Assembly (NCBI GenBank): GCA_012719315.1
Contig: JAAYAP010000047.1
Coordinates: 1 to 13,539 of the forward strand
Reading direction: 5' to 3'
Length of the DNA stretch: 13,539 bases
Source of the DNA: Methanobacteriota archaeon
Lineage (GTDB): Archaea > Thermoplasmatota > Thermoplasmata > Methanomassiliicoccales > Methanomethylophilaceae
Shown in pieces: positions 6,779 to 13,539 of the stretch. The position numbers and the translations under genes were made by a program. Numbering within the stretch: the first letter of the stretch is position 1; each line of letters opens with the position of its first letter. Below the pieces are notes generated by a model. The model searched no databases. It was not told where the DNA came from and worked only from the letters and a program-made list of their open reading frames with translations.

Positions 6779-6809
6779 TTGTCTGACAAATGTAAGACAT
6801 TGTCTTACA
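6779..6809. promoter_or_regulatory. Candidate RHH operator: two adjacent palindromes
   Basis: TTGTCTGACAA (6779-6789, arms of 5 around one base) is followed at once by TGTAAGACATTGTCTTACA (6791-6809), a perfect 9-1-9 palindrome. Both are built from the unit TGTCTKACA. The block abuts the upstream edge of the RHH gene's TATA box, where a bound dimer could block or recruit the basal factors. Autoregulation by the RHH protein is the simplest reading, but it is inferred. Confidence 0.6.
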
Positions 6810-6958
6810 GGAATCCGGCGTCATCGCGCCGTTCGAGGCCAGTACCGTCGATTCTTATCAATATGGATGTGGACTATAATAAACATGACGCATGTCCCGA
6901 AGACGGACCGACGCGGTTCTTGGACATGGATCCCTTGACAGAACGATGATCGCCCCGA

Positions 6959-6971
6959 TCTGTCTTACAGA
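6959..6971. promoter_or_regulatory. Further copy of the TGTCTTACA motif before leuS
   Basis: TCTGTCTTACAGA is a 5-3-5 inverted repeat and contains TGTCTTACAG, the same ten bases as 6801-6810 in the RHH operator. It lies about 45 bp upstream of the leuS TATA box, so the RHH regulator might also act on leuS. Confidence 0.4.
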
Positions 6972-6972
6972 C

Positions 6973-6993
6973 GTCGGGCAGATTCCGCCCGAC
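6973..6993 (+). other. Perfect 7-bp hairpin before leuS
   Basis: GTCGGGC and GCCCGAC pair around a 7-base loop, one base after the operator-like motif. It would be in an RNA leader only if leuS also starts from the upstream TATA element near 6880. Confidence 0.35.
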
Positions 6994-7014
6994 CCTCCCC
7001 GCGTCCTCTCTGCG

Positions 7015-7025
7015 AAAATATATAT
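7015..7025 (+). promoter_or_regulatory. TATA box of leuS
   Basis: AAAATATATAT lies 45-55 bp before the leuS ATG. Initiation about 25 bp downstream would give a leader of roughly 25 bases that includes GGGGATCC (7061-7068), which can pair with the 16S rRNA 3' end. Confidence 0.6.
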
Positions 7026-7069
7026 CAAGTATCCATATACACGCGATAACAGGCGGATACGGGGATCCT

Positions 7070-9946
7070 ATGGCACACGATTACAGCGAGATGGAGAGCA
7101 AGTGGCAATCGGAATGGATGGAACGCGGGCTCAATCTCGCGGAAAGGGATGAGGAGAAGCCGAAGTTCATGATGATCTTCGCCTACCCCGGCGTCACCGG
7201 CTACCTCCATGTCGGACATCTGCGCGGATACGCCTGCGCCGACGCGATCTGCAGATTCAAACGCATGACCGGCCACAACGTGCTCTTCCCCGTGGGCACG
7301 CATGCCACCGGCAACGGCGCCATCAGCCTCGCCGCCAAGGTCCGCGACGGGGATCCCGACTTCATCGACTACCTGCTGAGGAACGGGTGCCCCGAGGAGA
7401 GGATCGGACAGCTGGCCGATCCGATGGGCGCGGTGGAGTTCTTCAACGAGGTCTATGTCGAGGATTATTGGAAGCGGTTCGGATTCCTCGCCGACTGGAG
7501 ACGGTTCACCTGCAGCCTCTACGAGGATTACGGCAGATTCATCCAATGGCAGTTCCGGAAACTCAAGGACCTGGGGCTGCTGATGCAGAAACCGTATTTC
7601 GCGCCCGCATGCCCCGGCTGCGGGCCGGTGGCCGTCGATGCCTCCGAGACGGATATCTCGAAAGGAGGCGACGCCGAGACCCAGGAATACACGCTTTTGA
7701 AATTCAGATCCGACGACGTCCACCTGATCGCCGCGACCCTCAGGCCCGAGACCGTCTACGGGCAGGTATGCTTCTGGGTCAACCCGGATGTGGAGTACAG
7801 GATGATCTCCAAGGACGGGGAGACGTGGATCGTGTCCCCGCAGGCCGCCGAGAAGCTGATGCTGCAGAAGGACGGCATCGCGGAGGTCGGGACCATCATG
7901 GGGAGGGAGATGGTCGGATGGATGTGCGAAGCCCCGATGATCGGCCGCAGGATACCGGTGTTCCCCGCGTCGTTCTGCGATCCCTCCGTGGGCACCGGGC
8001 TGGTCACGTCGGTGCCTTCGGATGCGCCGGACGATTGGATCTCCCTCGAGAACGTCAGGAGGGACCCCGAGATGAGGTCCGTGTACGGGCTCTCGGAAGA
8101 GCTGATCGCCTCCGTGACGCCCGTGTCGATCATCGACATCGAAGGCTACGGGGACTTCCCGGCCGAGGATGCCGTCAAACGGATGGGCATCACCGAGCCC
8201 GGCGACCCCCGGCTCGAGGAAGCCAAGAAGCAGGTGTACAAGGACGGATACCACATGGGCCGCATGAAGGACGTCTGCGGACCGTTCGCCGGCATGCGGG
8301 TGGAGGAGGCCAAGGACCGGATGCGCCAGGCGATGATCGATGCCGGCGAGGCCGAGCTCTTCTACGATCTGACCGAGGAGGTCGTCTGCAGATGCGGGCA
8401 GCCGGTGCGGATCAGACGGATCGACGACCAGTGGTTCATACGCTACGGTGACGAGGAGCTCACCGAACGCACCTCCGAGCACTGCCGGGAGATGACCATC
8501 CTCCCGCCGGAGTACCACGAGAACGTCCACGGCGTGCTCGACTGGTTCCGGGAGCGGGCCTGCGCCAGACAGGGCAACTGGCTGGGGACCAGGTTCCCGT
8601 TCGACGAGAAATGGATCATCGAGGCGATCTCGGACTCGACGCTCTATCCGCTCTACTACCTGATCTCGCTCTACGCCAACCGCGGGGACATCCGCCCGGA
8701 GAACATGACCGAGGCCTTCTTCGACTACGTGGTGCTGGGGATCGGCGACGTCGGCGCGGTCTCGGAGGAGACCGGCGTCGGCACGGAGCTCCTCGGGGAG
8801 ATCAGGGCCGACATCGGGTACTGGTATCCTCTGGATGTCAACCTCGGCGGCAAGGAGCACATGACCGTGCATTTCCCGGTCTTCCTGATGAACCACCGGG
8901 CGATCCTGCCGGACAGCATGCAGCCGCGCGGCATCCTCGTCAACTGGTACATCACCGGCAAGAAGAACAAGATCTCCAAATCCAAAGGCGGGGCGCAGCC
9001 GATACCGGGGGCCGCCGCCAGATTCGGGGTCGACGCGATGCGGCTCTACTATGCGCACGTGGCCTCCATGTTCGTCGATGTGGAATGGGACGAGGACCTC
9101 GTCATGAACTACCGTCAGCGGCTCGAACGGATAACCGGGGCCGCGACCGAGATGATGGGCTCCGGGACCGTCGGGGAGGCCGACGGCATCGACCTCTGGC
9201 TGAGGTCGAGGATGAACACCCACCTCGCCGACATGCGCGAGGCGATGGACCGGTTCGACCTCAGGGGCCTGGCCACCATCGCGTATTACGAGATCCTCAA
9301 CGACCTGAGATGGTACTCGCGGAGAGGCGGGTGCAACCGGGACGTGACGACCGAAGCGCTCAGGACCTGGATCCTCGGCATGATGCCGGTGACCCCGCAT
9401 ACCGCCGAGGAGCTCTGGCATTCGGCCGGGTTCGAGGGGCTCGCGGCGGAGGCGTCGCTCCCGGAGGCGGGACCTGTCTCGGCGGCGGCGGAGTACGGGG
9501 AGAAGTTCATCAGGGACATCCTGTCGGACATCAACCAGATCAAGAAGGTCTCCGGCATGACTCCCGCGAGGATCGTGGTCTACACGTCCCCGTCATGGAA
9601 GAACCGGGTCGTCGGCATCGCCAGGGAGATGGCGGAAGGAGGCGTCCCGGACATCCCCTCGCTGACCAAGAGATGCATGGCCGACGAGACCCTGCGCAAG
9701 CACGGGAAAGCGGTGCCGGAGTTCGTGAAGAAGACCGTCGCCGACCTGCAGCGGACCGCTTCCGACCGCAGATGGTCCGCGGATGACCTCGACGAGACCA
9801 CCTTCCTGCGTTCCTGCGCGGGATTCCTGTCGGCCGAGACCGGTGCCGAGGTCGTCGTGCACAGTGCCGACGAGGACGGCCTCTACGATCCTCAGGGCAA
9901 ATCGAGGGCGGCGGTGCCGGGCAGGCCCGCGCTCCTCCTGGAGTGA
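7070..9946 (+). CDS. leuS: Leucine--tRNA ligase (archaeal/eukaryotic type)
   Basis: Cytoplasmic class Ia synthetase that charges tRNA-Leu, 958 residues, normal for archaea. The ATP site shows HVGH (47-50, the HIGH motif) and KISKSKG (634-640, the KMSKS loop). The editing domain shows TLRPETVYG (223-231) and GTGLVTSVPSDAP, as in archaeal LeuRS and unlike IleRS or ValRS. Cysteine pairs that could bind zinc occur in CPGCGPVAVDASETD and CRCGQPVRIR. The segment DQWFIRYGDEE and the WIIEAISDSTLYPLYY block are typical. The active-site stretch GTHATGNGAI differs from the more common WH.TG.P type, so it may be a distinct LeuRS subfamily or a second paralogue. The 13 or more kilodaltons after the anticodon domain match the archaeal C-terminal extension. 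It ends 7 bp from the convergent ubiX stop. Confidence 0.93.
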   Translation: MAHDYSEMESKWQSEWMERGLNLAERDEEKPKFMMIFAYPGVTGYLHVGHLRGYACADAICRFKRMTGHNVLFPVGTHATGNGAISLAAKVRDGDPDFIDYLLRNGCPEERIGQLADPMGAVEFFNEVYVEDYWKRFGFLADWRRFTCSLYEDYGRFIQWQFRKLKDLGLLMQKPYFAPACPGCGPVAVDASETDISKGGDAETQEYTLLKFRSDDVHLIAATLRPETVYGQVCFWVNPDVEYRMISKDGETWIVSPQAAEKLMLQKDGIAEVGTIMGREMVGWMCEAPMIGRRIPVFPASFCDPSVGTGLVTSVPSDAPDDWISLENVRRDPEMRSVYGLSEELIASVTPVSIIDIEGYGDFPAEDAVKRMGITEPGDPRLEEAKKQVYKDGYHMGRMKDVCGPFAGMRVEEAKDRMRQAMIDAGEAELFYDLTEEVVCRCGQPVRIRRIDDQWFIRYGDEELTERTSEHCREMTILPPEYHENVHGVLDWFRERACARQGNWLGTRFPFDEKWIIEAISDSTLYPLYYLISLYANRGDIRPENMTEAFFDYVVLGIGDVGAVSEETGVGTELLGEIRADIGYWYPLDVNLGGKEHMTVHFPVFLMNHRAILPDSMQPRGILVNWYITGKKNKISKSKGGAQPIPGAAARFGVDAMRLYYAHVASMFVDVEWDEDLVMNYRQRLERITGAATEMMGSGTVGEADGIDLWLRSRMNTHLADMREAMDRFDLRGLATIAYYEILNDLRWYSRRGGCNRDVTTEALRTWILGMMPVTPHTAEELWHSAGFEGLAAEASLPEAGPVSAAAEYGEKFIRDILSDINQIKKVSGMTPARIVVYTSPSWKNRVVGIAREMAEGGVPDIPSLTKRCMADETLRKHGKAVPEFVKKTVADLQRTASDRRWSADDLDETTFLRSCAGFLSAETGAEVVVHSADEDGLYDPQGKSRAAVPGRPALLLE

Positions 9947-9953
9947 ACGGAGC

Positions 9954-10499
9954 TCATTCCCATCTTCTGTAAAGGGAGTGCTCCGCGCCGATGCGGTCGA
10001 GGCATCTGCCGACGATGAAGTCCACGAGGTCCCCGACGGTCTCGGGGCCGTGGTAGAAGCCGGGGTTCGCATCCATGATCACCGCTCCGGACCTGGCGAG
10101 CTTCAGCTCGTTCTCGAGCATGATCATGCTCTTGGGAGTCTCCCTGACCACGAGGACCAGCTTCCGGCCCTCCTTGATGCAGACCGAGGCGGCGCGGGAG
10201 ACGAGCGTGTCGGCCACGCCGCAGGCGAACTTGGCCACCGAGGACTCGCTGCAGGGAGCGACGAACATGCAGTCGAACCCGTAAGAGCCCGAGGCGATCG
10301 CCGCGGACATGTCGTCGTCCTCGAAGACCCTGTCGGCCATGGCGTAGACCTGCTCCAGCGAGTAACCGGTCTCGACGGGTATGATCCCCTTGGCGGTCTT
10401 GGACACCACCAGGATCCGTTCCCCCGGCAGCTCCTGCAGCAGTCTGATGCCGTAGATGCTCCCCGAGGCCCCTGTGATCGCCACCACGTACCTGTCCAT
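9954..10499 (-). CDS. ubiX: Flavin prenyltransferase (UbiX/Pad1 family)
   Basis: Makes prenylated FMN from FMN and dimethylallyl phosphate; UbiD-type decarboxylases need this cofactor. In archaea one such enzyme acts in the modified mevalonate pathway for membrane lipids. The 181 residues fit the family. TGASGSIYGIRLL (9-21) is the flavin-binding start, APCSESSVAKFACGVADTLV is the central block, and ANPGFYHGPETVGDLVDFIV...RCLDRIG is the C-terminal signature. ATG 10499 is preferred over GTG 10505: GTGAGG lies 7 bases before it, overlapping the fttA stop. The fttA-to-ubiX gap is only 9 bp, so they share a transcript. Confidence 0.95.
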   Translation of the reverse strand: MDRYVVAITGASGSIYGIRLLQELPGERILVVSKTAKGIIPVETGYSLEQVYAMADRVFEDDDMSAAIASGSYGFDCMFVAPCSESSVAKFACGVADTLVSRAASVCIKEGRKLVLVVRETPKSMIMLENELKLARSGAVIMDANPGFYHGPETVGDLVDFIVGRCLDRIGAEHSLYRRWE

Positions 10500-10508
10500 G
10501 GACACGCC

Positions 10509-12413
10509 TCACTTGAGTCTGATCGTCTCAAGGTTCTGCGGAGCCTTGGTCTCGATGTTGAATTTCTTGTAGATCGTGGAAGCCAGATCGGTGCATTTGC
10601 GGTCCTCTCCGTGACCGATGACGATCCGGTCCGGCTTGGGGTCGAGCGACGAGATGTACTTCATCAGCTGCTTCCGGTCCGAGTGGCCCGAGAACCCGTC
10701 GACCGTGATCACGTTCATCCTGATCTGCAGGTCGATGCTGCGGCCCTTGGCGCTCAGGGTGATCTCCTTGCGCCCTCTCTGTATGGTGCGCCCCAGGCTG
10801 CCGTCGGATTGGTATCCGACGAAGAGCAGCGAATTGTCCTTGTTGTCGCACCATTCCCGGAAGTACTCCATCACCGGCCCGCCCGACATCATGCCGCTGG
10901 TCGCGAGCACGATGCAGGGGTCGGGCGAGTGGCAGATCTCCTCGCGCATGGCCGCCGTCTCCACCCGTTTGAAGATGGGCGACATGAACGGGTTCTCGTT
11001 CTGCTGGAAGATCTGCGCCCTCAACTGGCTGTTGAGGTACTCCGGATAGGCGGTGTGTATGGCCGTGGCCTCCCAGATCATGCCGTCCAGGTACACAGGT
11101 ATCGTCGGTATGCGGCCGGTCCGCATCAGCTCCTCGATCACCAGCATCACCTCCTGGGACCTGCCCACCGCGAAGACGGGGATCAGCACCTTGCCGCCGC
11201 GCGAGATCGCCTGACCGAGCAGCTCGCGCATCTGCTCGGAAGCATCGTTGCGGGTGGGCTGCATGTCGTTGTGACCGCCGTAGGTGGATTCGATCACCAG
11301 CGTCTCCAAGCGGGGGAAGCGATTGTTCGCGGGGTTGAACAGCCAGGTCTTCTCGAACTTGGTATCGCCGCTGAAGGCCACGTTGTGCAGGCCGTCGCCG
11401 ATGTGGAAGTGGGCGATCGCCGAGCCGAGGATGTGGCCGGCGTTGTGGAAGGTCAGCCTGATGTCCGGGGCGATGTCGGTGGTCTCGTTGTACTTGAGCG
11501 TGATCGTGTGCAGGATCTCCTTCCTGACGTGCTGCGCCTCGTAGAGCAGCTTCTTGGCCTCGCCGAAGCCGAGCTTGATGTTGTCCAGCTGCAACAGGGC
11601 CATCAGGTCCCTGGTGGGCGGGGTGCAGTACACCGGCCCCTCGTAACCGTACTTGAACAGGGCGGGCAGCGTGCCGCAGTGATCGAGGTGCGCGTGCGTC
11701 ACGACGACGGCGTCGATGTCGCTCAGCGGCTGCGCCTCGGGGATCGCGAAATACGGAGTGGCGTCGCTGTTGGGATCCAATCCGCAGTCGATTAGCACCT
11801 TCGACTCCCGCGTGGTGAGCAGGGCCGCCGACCGGCCGACCTGCCTGAAGCCGCCCATGGTGGTCATCCTGACCCATTGCTCACCGTCGAACCGCGGCCG
11901 CGAGAGCCTGCGGGCGACGTTCTTCAGCATCGTCCTCCGCTCGTCCTGCTCGTGGCGCAGGTAGCCTCTGACGTCGGAAACGGTCTTGGACGGTATCGGC
12001 GGAGCGCGGATGACCTTGACGTTCCATCCGGACTCCTTCCTCAGGTCCGCCAAGAGCCTGCCTTCCTTGCCGATGACCTCGTTGGGGTACACCGCCTCGA
12101 TGATCGCCTCGCCGGTCTCGGGCACGAAGTTGATGTCGAACAGCTCGGCGGACGAAGGTATCATCGAGCGGATCCTCTCGTCGGTCTTGTTCACGTCCTC
12201 CAGCATGGAGGGGTCGGGCCTGATGTCGACCCTGCGCCTCAGTGCCTGCGCCAAGGTCTTCGCCACATCGTTGTTCTCGGCGTACTTGTCGTACTCCTTG
12301 GTGTATATGGCGATAATCGGACCCTCGAACTCGATGTCCGAGATGTTCATGTCCGCAGGGACGTTCTTCTTGACATCCTCCCTGAGGCTGTCGAATAGTC
12401 TGTCGGGGTTCAT
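10509..12413 (-). CDS. fttA: Archaeal transcription termination factor / beta-CASP ribonuclease (aCPSF1)
   Basis: Homologue of eukaryotic CPSF73 that cuts nascent RNA at U-rich sites and releases RNA polymerase. The 634 residues match the usual length of about 635. The N-terminus has KH-type RNA-binding domains, with VIGKEG at 113-118. The metallo-beta-lactamase core has H240-A-H242-L-D244-H245, AGHILGS (325-331) and GD at 349-350. The beta-CASP region has ESTYGG (from 375), ATSGMMSGGP, GFSGHSD with H577, and IGHGED with H601. All metal ligands appear present, so it should be active. The start ATG 12413 has a weak Shine-Dalgarno. A TTAAAACA box at 12437-12444 may give it its own promoter with an almost leaderless message. 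It lies 54 bp after psmB and 9 bp before ubiX. Confidence 0.97.
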   Translation of the reverse strand: MNPDRLFDSLREDVKKNVPADMNISDIEFEGPIIAIYTKEYDKYAENNDVAKTLAQALRRRVDIRPDPSMLEDVNKTDERIRSMIPSSAELFDINFVPETGEAIIEAVYPNEVIGKEGRLLADLRKESGWNVKVIRAPPIPSKTVSDVRGYLRHEQDERRTMLKNVARRLSRPRFDGEQWVRMTTMGGFRQVGRSAALLTTRESKVLIDCGLDPNSDATPYFAIPEAQPLSDIDAVVVTHAHLDHCGTLPALFKYGYEGPVYCTPPTRDLMALLQLDNIKLGFGEAKKLLYEAQHVRKEILHTITLKYNETTDIAPDIRLTFHNAGHILGSAIAHFHIGDGLHNVAFSGDTKFEKTWLFNPANNRFPRLETLVIESTYGGHNDMQPTRNDASEQMRELLGQAISRGGKVLIPVFAVGRSQEVMLVIEELMRTGRIPTIPVYLDGMIWEATAIHTAYPEYLNSQLRAQIFQQNENPFMSPIFKRVETAAMREEICHSPDPCIVLATSGMMSGGPVMEYFREWCDNKDNSLLFVGYQSDGSLGRTIQRGRKEITLSAKGRSIDLQIRMNVITVDGFSGHSDRKQLMKYISSLDPKPDRIVIGHGEDRKCTDLASTIYKKFNIETKAPQNLETIRLK

Positions 12414-12436
12414 ATGAAATCCAGCTTGAAGAATTG

Positions 12437-12444
12437 TGTTTTAA
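12437..12444 (-). promoter_or_regulatory. Possible fttA promoter (TATA-like)
   Basis: TTAAAACA on the minus strand, 24-31 bp before the fttA ATG, in the 54-bp gap after psmB. If used, it would give a nearly leaderless fttA message independent of psmB. Confidence 0.35.
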
Positions 12445-12467
12445 GGTGTTTCGGGAATGCGCGGACG

Positions 12468-13103
12468 TCAGTTCGGATAGTTGAATCCGATCTCCGCGCA
12501 ACGTTCCTTGATCTGATCCTGGGGGATCCACTCGAATCCCTTGGGGCCTATGTACGCTATGATCATGCCGTCGCCGGAGGCGCTGTCCCTCTTCCTCGAG
12601 GAGTTCAGAGCCGTTATGGCGATGTCGATGCCTTCTTTCTTCGAAAGGTCGGGTTTGTAGGCCGCCTCGAGCGCGCCGAGCGCGAACAGCGAGCCCGATC
12701 CCACGGAGATGTAATCGTCCTCGATGCATCCGCCGGCGCCGTCGATGCTGAACACATGTCCGCCGGTATGGTCGTGGCCGCCGACGATGAGGCCCAGGTA
12801 GAAGCCCTGGCGTATCACGGATCCCACAAGGGTAGCGGCGGTCTTGACCGGCATCGGCCCTCCCTTCTTCATCGAGTAGATGGAGATCTCGCTCTGCATG
12901 AATCTGACCATGAGCTGAGCATCCCCCACCACACCGGCGATGGTCATGCCGATGTTGTCGGAGAGCGGGTACACCTTCTGGACCGAGCTCGATGCGATGA
13001 GGTTCTGCATCGTGGCCCGTTGGTCCGACGCCAGTATGACACCGTCCTTTAATTTTAGCCCGATCGTCGTGGTACCTGTCTTGAGTATGCCCTCTTCAGT
13101 CAT
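12468..13103 (-). CDS. psmB: Proteasome subunit beta (Thr protease)
   Basis: Catalytic inner-ring subunit of the 20S proteasome, which degrades unfolded proteins delivered by PAN or Cdc48-type ATPases. It has 211 residues with a short propeptide of ten residues. Cleavage at KTG|TTTIG exposes the nucleophile Thr11 (mature Thr1). Counting from it, Asp17 (in ASDQRAT) and Lys33 (SSVQK) fall exactly where expected, and RDSASGDGM supplies the distal serine block. Start ATG 13103 is preceded by AAGGGA. It is first in psmB-fttA-ubiX on the minus strand. A TATA-like TTATATCC at 13173-13180 would give a leader of about 45 bases. Confidence 0.97.
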   Translation of the reverse strand: MTEEGILKTGTTTIGLKLKDGVILASDQRATMQNLIASSSVQKVYPLSDNIGMTIAGVVGDAQLMVRFMQSEISIYSMKKGGPMPVKTAATLVGSVIRQGFYLGLIVGGHDHTGGHVFSIDGAGGCIEDDYISVGSGSLFALGALEAAYKPDLSKKEGIDIAITALNSSRKRDSASGDGMIIAYIGPKGFEWIPQDQIKERCAEIGFNYPN

Positions 13104-13499
13104 ATCTTTCCCTTCGAAATCGATTAAAATGCACACCGTACGCACGGATGCTGAATCTGCGAACAGTTCATAGGATATAAGGGTTGCTGTCGAAACCTTG
13201 CCGGTGCGGGGCGGAAGCGCCGGCAGAAGGCGTCGCGGAGGGCGTCGTGGGGCCGCGGCCCCGCTCGGCCTTGTGTAAATTCGATGAAGCTTATGGAGCC
13301 CGTCCCGGCCGCGTCCGGCCGGGCGCCGGTGCCGTCGCCGGCCATGTGTCAGACGGAGGATCGCGCGGGCTCCGCGGGACCCGGCGGGCCGATGCGTCCA
13401 TGTCCAACCGGGACGGTTCGCGACGGGGAACGCCACCGGCCTCCAACTGCCCAACACTTTTTTATTCGGTAGGCCTTGCAGACGGACAGAGGTGCATGA
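13104..13499. other. 396-bp gap between psmB and the next gene: promoters and GC-rich hairpins
   Basis: No protein gene is convincing here. The left end holds the psmB promoter region. From about 13201 to 13330 hairpins are dense: GGCG-GAAG-CGCC (13210-13221), a perfect 14-bp palindrome GGGGCCGCGGCCCC (13249-13262), and CCCGGCC/GGCCGGG with a 6-base loop (13304-13323). TGTCAGAC (13347-13354) repeats, on the other strand, the GTCTGACA motif of the RHH region. The right end has a T-run (13458-13463) followed by ATT, which serves as promoter for the next gene or as a terminator of a plus-strand RNA. Confidence 0.45.
13457..13494 (+). promoter_or_regulatory. Promoter and ribosome-binding site of the last gene
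   Basis: CTTTTTTATT (about 13457-13466) can act as TATA box, and GAGGTG (13489-13494) is a good Shine-Dalgarno with 5 bases to the ATG at 13500. The earlier ATG at 13496 opens a frame of only four codons. Confidence 0.5.
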
Positions 13500-13539
13500 A
13501 TGGAGATTGAGCAATGGCTTGGCGAGGAGAATCAACTCG
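13500..13539 (+). CDS. Start of an unidentified gene, possibly B12-dependent ribonucleotide reductase (partial)
   Basis: Only 13 codons are visible: MEIEQWLGEENQL, open to the window edge. The stretch WLGE(D/E)NxL resembles, from memory, the opening of archaeal class II (adenosylcobalamin) ribonucleoside-diphosphate reductases, which make deoxynucleotides. A well-placed Shine-Dalgarno and AT-rich box support a real gene start. The assignment rests on very few residues. Confidence 0.4.
   Translation, partial: MEIEQWLGEENQL

Larger units (their letters stand above)
6810..7014. other. Rest of the 363-bp gap between the RHH gene and leuS
   Basis: No convincing gene is seen here. The stretch holds a possible TATA element pointing right (CTATAATAAA, about 6875-6884) that could start a long leuS leader, and the two elements listed separately at 6959-6971 and 6973-6993. 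A 28-codon open frame at 6863-6949 has no ribosome-binding site. Confidence 0.4.

Noticed and set aside
6863..6949. 28-residue open frame (MDVDYNKHDACPEDG...)
   Set aside because: No ribosome-binding site and a TATA-like element inside it; too short to support without conservation.
7025..9421. A 798-codon open frame antisense to leuS, and other long frames opposite iorA and fttA
   Set aside because: These are low-complexity, Arg/His/Gly/Asp-rich frames typical of the opposite strand of GC-rich genes; the sense frames have clear family motifs.
13201..13465. RNase P RNA, SRP RNA or cobalamin riboswitch in the hairpin-rich gap
   Set aside because: I looked for the conserved cores of each (for example the SRP domain IV loop and the B12-box) on both strands and did not find them.
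1..13539. CRISPR arrays, insertion sequences, integrase or attachment sites
   Set aside because: No regularly spaced repeats, transposase or integrase motifs were seen; the tRNA-Leu 3' end is not repeated elsewhere in the window as far as I can see.

Overview
This is chromosomal DNA of a GC-rich euryarchaeon. The archaeal markers are a beta-CASP termination nuclease with KH domains (FttA/aCPSF1), a Thr-type proteasome beta subunit, an archaeal-type leucyl-tRNA synthetase, a two-subunit indolepyruvate:ferredoxin oxidoreductase, and TATA-box promoters with sparse Shine-Dalgarno sites. The overall look suggests the Thermoplasmata/Methanomassiliicoccales area, but that placement is inference; no methanogenesis gene is present. 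Every one of the nine complete genes ends in TGA.

Layout. (1) 1-2608, minus strand: a sulfonate/taurine/nitrate-type ABC importer operon in the order binding protein, permease, ATPase. The ATPase is cut by an in-frame TAA. The binding protein has its two halves in swapped order (a circular permutation). An 18-bp tandem repeat sits in its promoter. (2) 2800-2885, minus: tRNA-Leu(UAG). It shares an AT-rich promoter region with the divergent iorA-iorB operon (2979-5392, plus). (3) 5532-6706, minus: a ribbon-helix-helix (RHH) regulator followed by a very short FtsZ-like GTPase-fold protein. A 14-bp RNA stem lies between them, and a 19-bp perfect palindrome plus related TGTCTKACA sites lie in front. 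The pair recalls the haloarchaeal cdrS-ftsZ2 arrangement. (4) 7070-9946, plus: leuS. (5) 9954-13103, minus: psmB, fttA and ubiX as a likely operon running tail-to-tail into leuS. (6) 13104-13499: a GC-rich, hairpin-rich intergenic region. (7) 13500 to the edge, plus: the first 13 codons of a gene that resembles the start of archaeal B12-dependent ribonucleotide reductase.

How the genes fit together. The importer would bring in a small anionic solute. IorAB links aromatic 2-oxoacids to aryl-acetyl-CoA and reduced ferredoxin. The psmB-fttA-ubiX block joins protein turnover, 3'-end formation of transcripts and prenyl-FMN supply. The most unusual parts are the permuted binding protein and the RHH/mini-FtsZ unit with its set of repeated operator-like motifs. 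All conclusions come from reading the sequence by eye; no database search was possible.
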